DNA of 37,223 nucleotides, taken from assembly GCA_003864575.1 (NCBI GenBank), contig BHES01000021.1:1-37223 (forward strand). Direction: 5' to 3'. How positions within the stretch are numbered: the stretch's first letter is position 1; every line of letters begins with the position of its first letter. Shown piece after piece: positions 31,151 to 37,223 of the stretch. Both the position numbers and the translations under genes were made by a program. The notes below the pieces were generated by a model. It saw nothing but the letters and a program-made list of their open reading frames with translations, was not told where the DNA came from and did not search any database. This DNA is from Enterobacterales bacterium (lineage in GTDB: Bacteria; Pseudomonadota; Gammaproteobacteria; Enterobacterales; Enterobacteriaceae).

Positions 31151-32758
31151 ATGACAATCTCCTTGGGAAAAGCAGGGATACTGAAATTCGGTATTGGCCT
31201 GATTGCGCTGACCGTGGCAGCCAGCGTGCAGGCAAAAACGTTAGTGTATTGTTCTGAAGGTTCGCCTGAAGGTTTTAACCCGCAGTTGTTCACCTCAGGT
31301 ACCACTTACGACGCCAGCTCCGTGCCTATTTATAACCGTCTGGTTGAATTCAAAATCGGTACCACTGAACTGGTACCGGGTCTGGCTGAAAAGTGGGATG
31401 TCTCCGCTGATGGCAAAACCTATACCTTCCATCTGCGCAAAGGCGTGAAATGGCAGGATAATAAAGACTTTAAACCAACCCGTGATTTCAACGCAGACGA
31501 CGTGGTTTACTCGTTTGAGCGTCAGTTAGATAAAAATAACCCATACCACGGTGTTTCTGGCGGCAGCTATGAATACTTCGAAGGCATGGGCATGGGCGAC
31601 CTGATTAACAAGATCGTCAAAGTCGATGACAATACCGTTCAGTTCGTCCTGAACCGCCCGGAAGCGCCTTTCCTGGCTGACCTCGGTATGGACTTCGCGT
31701 CAATTCTGTCTGCGGAATACGCTGACAACATGATGAAAGCGAAAACGCCTGAGAAAGTCGACCTGAACCCAATCGGTACCGGTCCATTCCAGCTGCTGCA
31801 ATACCAGAAAGACTCGCGCATTCTGTACAAAGCGTTCCCAGGCTACTGGGGCACCAAGCCGCAGATCGACCGTTTAGTCTTCTCCATCACGCCTGACGCG
31901 TCTATCCGTTATGCGAAATTGCAGAAAAACGAATGCCAGGTGATGCCGTACCCGAACCCGGCTGACATCGCGACAATGAAGAAAGACAAGACCATCAACC
32001 TGATGCAACAACCAGGTCTGAACGTCGGCTATCTCTCCTTCAACGTTGAGAAAAAACCGCTGGATGAAGTGAAAGTGCGTCAGGCACTGACCATGGCTGT
32101 GAACAAACAAGCCATCATCGATGCGGTTTATCAGGGTGCTGGCCAGTCGGCTAAAAACCTGATCCCACCGACCATGTGGGGCTACAACAAAGACGTCGTT
32201 GATTACCCGTATGACCCAGCCAAAGCCAAAGAATTGTTGAAAGAAGCTGGCCACGCCGATGGTTTCACTATCGACCTGTGGGCCATGCCGGTTCAACGTC
32301 CGTACAACCCGAACGCACGTCGTATGGCTGAGATGATTCAGTCTGACTGGGCGAAAATCGGCGTTAAAGCCAACATCGTGACCTACGAGTGGGGCGAGTA
32401 TCTGAAACGTGCTAAAGCCGGTGAGCATCAGTCTGTCATGATGGGCTGGACCGGGGACAATGGGGATCCGGATAACTTCTTCGCGACCCTGTTTAGCTGT
32501 GCGGCGGCAAAAGATGGTTCTAACTATTCACGCTGGTGTTACAAGCCGTTTGAAGACTTGATTCAGCCAGCCCGTGCAGAATCGGATCACGCCAAACGTG
32601 TTGCACTGTACCAACAGGCTCAGGTTGTGATGCATGACCAGGCGCCTGCGCTGATCATCGCTCACTCCACCGTGTACGAGCCAGTGCGCAAAGAAGTTAA
32701 AGGCTATGTTGTTGATCCGCTAGGCAAGCACCACTTCGAAAACGTCTCTATGGAGTGA
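31151..32758 (+). CDS. dppA: Dipeptide/heme ABC transporter, periplasmic binding protein DppA
   Basis: This 535-residue periplasmic dipeptide-binding protein starts with a Sec signal peptide (ILKFGIGLIALTVAASVQA, cleavage near residue 28). The mature form begins KTLVYCSEGSPEGFNPQLFT and shows the SBP_bac_5 marks ASSVPIYNRLVEF, NADDVVYSFERQLDKNNPYH, NPIGTGPFQL, VRQALTMAVNKQAI, GWTGDNGDPDNFF, and cysteines near FSCAAAKDGSNYSRWCYKPF. Overall it closely matches E. coli DppA, which also serves dipeptide chemotaxis through Tap and heme uptake. GGAG lies about 10 nt before the ATG. It is first gene of dppABCDF, separated from dppB by 207 bp containing a hairpin. Confidence 0.97.
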   Translation: MTISLGKAGILKFGIGLIALTVAASVQAKTLVYCSEGSPEGFNPQLFTSGTTYDASSVPIYNRLVEFKIGTTELVPGLAEKWDVSADGKTYTFHLRKGVKWQDNKDFKPTRDFNADDVVYSFERQLDKNNPYHGVSGGSYEYFEGMGMGDLINKIVKVDDNTVQFVLNRPEAPFLADLGMDFASILSAEYADNMMKAKTPEKVDLNPIGTGPFQLLQYQKDSRILYKAFPGYWGTKPQIDRLVFSITPDASIRYAKLQKNECQVMPYPNPADIATMKKDKTINLMQQPGLNVGYLSFNVEKKPLDEVKVRQALTMAVNKQAIIDAVYQGAGQSAKNLIPPTMWGYNKDVVDYPYDPAKAKELLKEAGHADGFTIDLWAMPVQRPYNPNARRMAEMIQSDWAKIGVKANIVTYEWGEYLKRAKAGEHQSVMMGWTGDNGDPDNFFATLFSCAAAKDGSNYSRWCYKPFEDLIQPARAESDHAKRVALYQQAQVVMHDQAPALIIAHSTVYEPVRKEVKGYVVDPLGKHHFENVSME

Positions 32759-32916
32759 CAGCTTACTGAATGTTCCGGGAACTGCGTTGTGCGGTGCTCG
32801 CAATCTTCGCCTACCTAATGGTATGTCTTGATTGCTCTGCTCCTCCGCCTTGTTCGCGGGCCATTCAGTACAGCCTTGAGTTCATTCATAAAGAAAGCAA
32901 TGTGAGTTAACAATAA

Positions 32917-32950
32917 GCCCGGCGAGCTACGGTTCTCCGGGCATTTTATA
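32917..32950 (+). terminator. Hairpin between dppA and dppB, partial terminator candidate
   Basis: GCCCGG (32917-32922) pairs with CCGGGC (32937-32942), followed by ATTTTATA. It lies 16 bp before the dppB start region. A weak terminator or 3'-end stabiliser here would leave much more dppA than dppBCDF mRNA. The rest of the 207 bp gap shows nothing else. Confidence 0.55.
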
Positions 32951-32965
32951 CAGAGAGTACGGGAT

Positions 32966-33985
32966 ATGTTCCAGTTCATACTCCGACGTTTGGGGTTAGT
33001 TATCCCAACGTTTATCGGCATAACTTTGCTGACTTTTGCCTTCGTGCATATGATCCCAGGTGACCCGGTGACCATCATGGCCGGAGAACGCGGTATTTCT
33101 GCCGAGCGCCACGCTCAGTTGATGGCAGAGATGGGGCTCGACAAGCCTCTTTATCAACAATACTTCCACTATGTGAACGGCGTGCTGCACGGTGATTTAG
33201 GCGTGTCGTTAAAGAGCCGTATTCCCGTCTGGCAGGAGTTTGTGCCACGCTTTAAAGCGACGCTGGAATTAGGCATCTGCGCCATGTTATTCGCGGTGAT
33301 CGTCGGTATTCCTGTGGGGGTGCTGGCGGCGGTTAAACGGGGATCCATCTTCGACCACACGGCGGTCGGTATCTCACTCACCGGTTATTCGATGCCCATC
33401 TTCTGGTGGGGGATCATGCTGGTGATGCTGGTCTCGGTGCAGCTCAATCTCACGCCCGTATCGGGGCGAATAAGCGATACGGTATTCCTCGACGACAGCC
33501 AACCGCTGACCGGCTTTATGCTGATCGACTCGCTGATTTGGGGCGAACCTGGCGACTTCAAAGATGCCGTGATGCACATGATTTTACCGGCGCTGGTGCT
33601 CGGTACCATTCCTTTGGCCGTTATCGTGCGTATGACGCGTTCTTCCATGCTGGAAGTGCTGGGCGAAGACTACATCCGTACCGCGCGCGCCAAGGGTGTG
33701 AGCCGTATGCGGGTGATTGTCGTCCATGCCCTGCGTAACGCATTGCTGCCGGTGGTCACCATCATTGGTTTACAGGTCGGAACGCTGCTCGGCGGCGCTA
33801 TCCTCACGGAAACCATCTTCTCCTGGCCGGGGCTTGGCCGGTGGCTAATCGATGCATTGCAACGCCGCGACTATCCGGTCGTACAGGGCGGGGTATTGCT
33901 GGTCGCCATTCTGATTATCGTGGTTAACCTGCTGGTAGACGTGCTCTACGGCGTGGTCAATCCGCGTATTCGTCATAGAAAATAA
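32966..33985 (+). CDS. dppB: Dipeptide ABC transporter permease DppB
   Basis: This 339-residue inner-membrane permease has six or so transmembrane helices, beginning MFQFILRRLGLVIPTFIGIT. The N-terminal region shows AFVHMIPGDPVTIMAGERG. The cytoplasmic EAA loop, which docks on the ATPases, is MLEVLGEDYIRTARAKGVS followed by VVHALRNALLPVVT. It pairs with DppC. The upstream ribosome site is weak, and the 10 bp gap to dppC suggests one transcript. Confidence 0.96.
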   Translation: MFQFILRRLGLVIPTFIGITLLTFAFVHMIPGDPVTIMAGERGISAERHAQLMAEMGLDKPLYQQYFHYVNGVLHGDLGVSLKSRIPVWQEFVPRFKATLELGICAMLFAVIVGIPVGVLAAVKRGSIFDHTAVGISLTGYSMPIFWWGIMLVMLVSVQLNLTPVSGRISDTVFLDDSQPLTGFMLIDSLIWGEPGDFKDAVMHMILPALVLGTIPLAVIVRMTRSSMLEVLGEDYIRTARAKGVSRMRVIVVHALRNALLPVVTIIGLQVGTLLGGAILTETIFSWPGLGRWLIDALQRRDYPVVQGGVLLVAILIIVVNLLVDVLYGVVNPRIRHRK

Positions 33986-33995
33986 GGGGCGCACT

Positions 33996-34910
33996 ATGTC
34001 TCAGGTTACAGAGCCCGTCGCGAATGAAATCGTGACGGCTGCGCCAACGCCGATGCCGCCACTGCGCGAATTCTGGCACTACTTTAAGCGCAACAAAGGG
34101 GCCGTTACCGGTCTGGTTTACATCATTATCATGTTGGTCGTTGCGATTGGCGCTAACGTTATTGCCCCGCACGCCCCGGCTGAACAGTTCCGTGATGCAC
34201 TGCTGCGCCCGCCGGTCTGGATGCAGGGCGGCAGCTGGAAGTTCCTGTTAGGCACCGATGACGTCGGCCGCGATATTCTCAGCCGCCTGATGTACGGTGC
34301 GCGTCTCTCGCTGCTGGTCGGTTGCCTGGTGGTGGTGCTCTCTTTGATCCTCGGCGTGGTCTTCGGTCTATTCGCCGGTTACTACGGCGGCGTGATTGAT
34401 GCCGCGATCATGCGCATCGTCGACATCATGCTGGCGTTGCCAAGCCTGCTGCTGGCGCTGGTGCTGGTGGCGATCTTCGGCCCGTCCATCGTCAACGCTT
34501 CGCTGGCCCTGACCTTCGTCGCCCTGCCGCACTATGTCCGTTTAACGCGTGCGGCAGTGCTGGTGGAAGTGAACCGTGACTACGTCACCGCATCGCGCGT
34601 GGCGGGTGCCGGTGCGGCCCGTCAGATGTTCGTCAACATTTTGCCTAACTGCTTAGCACCGCTGATCGTTCAGGCGTCGCTCGGTTTCTCCAACGCCATT
34701 CTGGATATGGCGGCTCTCGGCTTCCTCGGCATGGGCGCACTGCCGCCAACGCCTGAGTGGGGCACTATGCTGTCCGACGTATTACAGTTTGCCCAAAGCG
34801 CATGGTGGGTCGTGACCTTCCCTGGCGTGGTGATCCTGTTGACGGTACTGGCATTTAACCTGATGGGTGACGGTCTGCGCGACGCCCTTGACCCTAAACT
34901 CAAGCAGTAA
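33996..34910 (+). CDS. dppC: Dipeptide ABC transporter permease DppC
   Basis: This 304-residue permease is the partner of DppB. A cytosolic N-terminus with [18 protein letters not shown] leads into the first helix. A periplasmic segment carries [23 protein letters not shown], diagnostic for this family. The EAA loop reads [20 protein letters not shown], and the last helices follow [23 protein letters not shown] sits 7-8 nt before the ATG. Confidence 0.96.
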   Translation: MSQVTEPVANEIVTAAPTPMPPLREFWHYFKRNKGAVTGLVYIIIMLVVAIGANVIAPHAPAEQFRDALLRPPVWMQGGSWKFLLGTDDVGRDILSRLMYGARLSLLVGCLVVVLSLILGVVFGLFAGYYGGVIDAAIMRIVDIMLALPSLLLALVLVAIFGPSIVNASLALTFVALPHYVRLTRAAVLVEVNRDYVTASRVAGAGAARQMFVNILPNCLAPLIVQASLGFSNAILDMAALGFLGMGALPPTPEWGTMLSDVLQFAQSAWWVVTFPGVVILLTVLAFNLMGDGLRDALDPKLKQ

Positions 34911-34920
34911 GGGACGAGAG

Positions 34921-35946
34921 ATGGAAACCACATTAATTAAAGATGTACCGGTCGGCAAAACGCTGCTGACCGTGGATAAGCTCTCCGTTCACTTTGGTGA
35001 CGAAGGCACGCCGTTCCGCGCCGTGGACCGTATCAGTTACAGCGTAAAACAAGGCGAAGTGGTCGGGATCGTTGGCGAGTCCGGCTCCGGTAAATCGGTC
35101 AGTTCACTGGCGTTAATGGGACTTATCGACTTCCCCGGCAAAGTGATGGCGGAGACGCTGGAGTTCGGCGGACGCGACCTGCAAAAGATGAGCGAAAAAG
35201 AGCGCCGCCAGATTGTGGGTGCCGAGGTCGCGATGATTTTCCAGGACCCGATGACCAGCCTCAACCCGTGCTACACCGTGGGTTTCCAGATTATGGAAGC
35301 TATCAAGGTGCACCAGGGCGGCAACAAAAAGACCCGTCGTCAGCGCACTATCGACTTGCTCAATCTGGTGGGGATCCCAGACCCGGCTTCGCGTCTCGAT
35401 GTTTATCCGCACCAGCTTTCCGGTGGGATGAGTCAGCGCGTGATGATCGCCATGGCGATCGCGTGTCGTCCAAAACTGCTGATCGCCGATGAACCTACGA
35501 CGGCGCTCGACGTAACGATTCAGGCGCAGATCATCGAGTTGCTGCTGGAGTTGCAGCAGAAAGAGAACATGGCCCTGATGTTGATCACGCACGATTTGGC
35601 GCTGGTCGCCGAAGCGGCGCAGCACATCATCGTGATGTATGCCGGCCAGGTAGTGGAGTCGGCCAAAGCCACGGAGATTTTCCGTGCACCGCGCCACCCT
35701 TACACTCAGGCGCTGCTGCGATCGCTGCCGGAATTTGCCGCTGACAAGGCCCGTTTGCAGTCATTGCCGGGCGTAGTGCCAGGCAAATATGACCGTCCAA
35801 ACGGTTGTCTGCTCAATCCGCGTTGCCCGTATGCAACGGATCTCTGCCGTAAAGAAGAACCGGCGCTGCGTGACCTTGCGAACGGGCGTCAGTCGAAGTG
35901 CCATTATCCGCTGGATGATGCCGGGAGACCTACCTATGAGTCATGA
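34921..35946 (+). CDS. dppD: Dipeptide ABC transporter ATPase DppD
   Basis: This 341-residue ATPase couples ATP hydrolysis to dipeptide import with DppF. Seen are Walker [12 protein letters not shown], the Q-loop [18 protein letters not shown], the signature [16 protein letters not shown], Walker [15 protein letters not shown], the H-loop [10 protein letters not shown], and the C-terminal oligopeptide-transporter extension with [12 protein letters not shown] and a cysteine set ([14 protein letters not shown] and later KCHYP) that in relatives binds an iron-sulfur cluster. The ATG at 34921 gives the family start METTLIKDV; the frame extends 54 bp upstream into dppC. It overlaps dppF by 11 bp. 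Confidence 0.96.
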   Translation: METTLIKDVPVGKTLLTVDKLSVHFGDEGTPFRAVDRISYSVKQGEVVGIVGESGSGKSVSSLALMGLIDFPGKVMAETLEFGGRDLQKMSEKERRQIVGAEVAMIFQDPMTSLNPCYTVGFQIMEAIKVHQGGNKKTRRQRTIDLLNLVGIPDPASRLDVYPHQLSGGMSQRVMIAMAIACRPKLLIADEPTTALDVTIQAQIIELLLELQQKENMALMLITHDLALVAEAAQHIIVMYAGQVVESAKATEIFRAPRHPYTQALLRSLPEFAADKARLQSLPGVVPGKYDRPNGCLLNPRCPYATDLCRKEEPALRDLANGRQSKCHYPLDDAGRPTYES

Positions 35947-36967
35947 AAACCCCACCCAGTCAGCGCCTCTGTTGCAGGCGATTGACCTGAAAAAACACTA
36001 CCCGGTGAAGAAAGGGCTGTTTGCCCCTGAGCGCACGGTGAAAGCCCTCGACGGTGTTTCGTTTGACCTCGAACGCGGTAAAACGCTGGCCGTGGTTGGC
36101 GAGTCCGGCTGTGGGAAGTCGACCCTCGGTCGCTTGTTGACCATGATTGAAATCCCGACGCACGGTGAGCTGTATTATCGCGGACAGGATTTGCTTAAGC
36201 CTGACGCCACGGCGGAAAAGCTGCGTCGTCAGAAGATCCAAATCGTGTTTCAGAATCCATATGGGTCACTGAACCCGCGTAAGAAAGTCGGGCAGATCCT
36301 CGAAGAGCCGTTGCTGATCAACACCAAGCTGACCAGCAAAGAACGCCGCGAGAAAGCGCTGGAGATGATGGCGAAAGTGGGCCTGAAAACCGAGCACTAC
36401 GACCGCTATCCGCATATGTTCTCCGGCGGTCAGCGCCAGCGTATTGCCATCGCCCGTGGCCTGATGCTTGATCCGGACGTGGTGATTGCCGATGAACCGG
36501 TGTCCGCACTCGACGTTTCGGTACGCGCGCAGGTTCTGAACCTGATGATGGATTTACAGCAGGATCTGGGGCTGTCCTACGTGTTCATTTCTCACGATTT
36601 GTCCGTGGTAGAACATATCGCTGATGAAGTGATGGTGATGTACCTTGGCCGCTGCGTAGAAAAGGGCCCGAAAGACGCCATCTTCAACAATCCGCGTCAT
36701 CCGTACACGCAGGCGCTGCTGTCCGCGACGCCGCGTCTGAACCCGGATGAGCGCCGTGAGCGCATCAAGCTGACCGGCGAGCTGCCAAGTCCGCTCAACC
36801 CGCCAGCCGGTTGCGCCTTCAACGCACGTTGCCGTCGTGCCTTCACCACCTGCACGCAGTTCCAGCCACAACTGAAACAGTACGGCGATCAGCTGGTGGC
36901 CTGTTTTGCCGTAGATCAGGATGAAATGGGTAACACTCAGCCGCTGGTCGAAGCCGGTCAGGCGTAA
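35936..36967 (+). CDS. dppF: Dipeptide ABC transporter ATPase DppF
   Basis: This 343-residue ATPase is the second of the pair. It shows [20 protein letters not shown], Walker [33 protein letters not shown], the signature [15 protein letters not shown], Walker [15 protein letters not shown], the H-loop [25 protein letters not shown], and the cysteine-rich tail ([15 protein letters not shown]). The ATG at 35936 lies inside the end of dppD and gives the family start MSHENPTQ. It ends the operon before a strong terminator. Confidence 0.96.
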   Translation: MSHENPTQSAPLLQAIDLKKHYPVKKGLFAPERTVKALDGVSFDLERGKTLAVVGESGCGKSTLGRLLTMIEIPTHGELYYRGQDLLKPDATAEKLRRQKIQIVFQNPYGSLNPRKKVGQILEEPLLINTKLTSKERREKALEMMAKVGLKTEHYDRYPHMFSGGQRQRIAIARGLMLDPDVVIADEPVSALDVSVRAQVLNLMMDLQQDLGLSYVFISHDLSVVEHIADEVMVMYLGRCVEKGPKDAIFNNPRHPYTQALLSATPRLNPDERRERIKLTGELPSPLNPPAGCAFNARCRRAFTTCTQFQPQLKQYGDQLVACFAVDQDEMGNTQPLVEAGQA

Positions 36968-37000
36968 GTTATCGCTGTTTTCCTCTGAGGTTTTAAACAC

Positions 37001-37030
37001 AAAAACCCGGCAAATGAGGCCGGGTTTTTT
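37001..37030 (+). terminator. Terminator of the dpp operon (bidirectional)
   Basis: AAAAACCCGGC-AAATGAG-GCCGGGTTTTTT forms an 11 bp stem flanked by A and T runs, 34 bp past dppF. It can also end the minus-strand gene that stops at 37052. Confidence 0.93.
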
Positions 37031-37051
37031 ATTAGTAATGGCGAAGTCTGA

Positions 37052-37223
37052 TCACGCTGACATCTTTAGTTTGAGCAGCTCGGTAGGAATAATTTCTTTC
37101 ACTTTCTGGATAATTTCTGCGGTGTCAAACTCACTAATGTTGGGGGTGTTCACACGAATAACCATCGAATTTTCATAATCAGGCAGCCACATGTTATAGG
37201 CGAGGAATCCGGTCTCTTCGACC
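37052..37223 (-). CDS. C-terminal part of an unidentified protein (cut by window edge)
   Basis: The last 56 residues of a minus-strand frame run to a TGA at 37054-37052 and contain VEETGFLAYNMWLPDYENSM, VIRVNTPNISEFDTAEII and QKVKEIIPTELLKLKMSA. The composition is hydrophilic and protein-like, with an even spread of charged residues, and the frame stays open to the window edge, so it is probably a real gene convergent with dppF. I do not recognise the family and assign no function. Confidence 0.6.
   Translation of the reverse strand, partial: VEETGFLAYNMWLPDYENSMVIRVNTPNISEFDTAEIIQKVKEIIPTELLKLKMSA

Overview
The window reads as a chromosomal segment of an Enterobacterales bacterium, probably near Rahnella, Serratia or Ewingella. 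The evidence is the set of clear orthologues of enterobacterial genes (yfcF, yeaQ, yhfL, ohrR-ohr, eptB, a tRNA-Pro and dppABCDF in the E. coli-like order eptB - tRNA-Pro - dppA). The genus is inferred from gene content only.

Layout: (1) 1-126 is the right end of an IS5-family, IS903-group insertion sequence. It has cut off the 5' end of an acetyltransferase gene (127-539). (2) 549-6191 holds core and accessory genes: two more acetyltransferases, an unknown exported protein, a chemoreceptor with a CRP site and a flagellar sigma-28 promoter, yfcF, a DUF1471 stress peptide and yeaQ. (3) 6301-26713 is a 20 kb block, all on the minus strand, for small carbamoyl/urea nitrogen compounds. In transcription order it holds allophanate hydrolase (broken), urea carboxylase, a GntR regulator, the urea ABC transporter urtABCDE, a biuret-hydrolase-like cysteine hydrolase, AllH/AllF/AllG-type oxalurate carbamoyltransferase proteins, carbamate kinase, a free-standing allophanate-hydrolase C-terminal domain, an NCS1 permease (frameshifted) and an AllS-like LysR regulator. 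A near-consensus sigma-54 promoter heads the block. (4) 27021-37030 is core genome: yhfL, ohrR-ohr, eptB, tRNA-Pro(UGG) and the dipeptide transporter operon. (5) 37052-37223 is the C-terminal end of an unidentified minus-strand gene.

How it may work: UrtABCDE imports urea, and urea carboxylase spends ATP to make allophanate, which AtzF would normally hydrolyse to ammonia and CO2. The cysteine hydrolase could feed allophanate from biuret. The AllFGH-like proteins plus carbamate kinase would turn a carbamoyl compound into carbamoyl phosphate and then ATP, ammonia and CO2. Because atzF carries an internal deletion with frameshift while a lone AtzF C-terminal domain sits in the carbamoyltransferase operon, either the pathway is decaying or allophanate is handled by an undescribed energy-conserving route. 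The second option is only a hypothesis.

The most unusual non-coding structure lies between urtA and urtB: an urtA-proximal hairpin, a G-quadruplex-capable stretch in the mRNA strand, and six tandem 42-43 bp GC-rich hairpin units. Several hairpins also separate genes with presumably different dosage needs (dppA/dppB, allH/allF).
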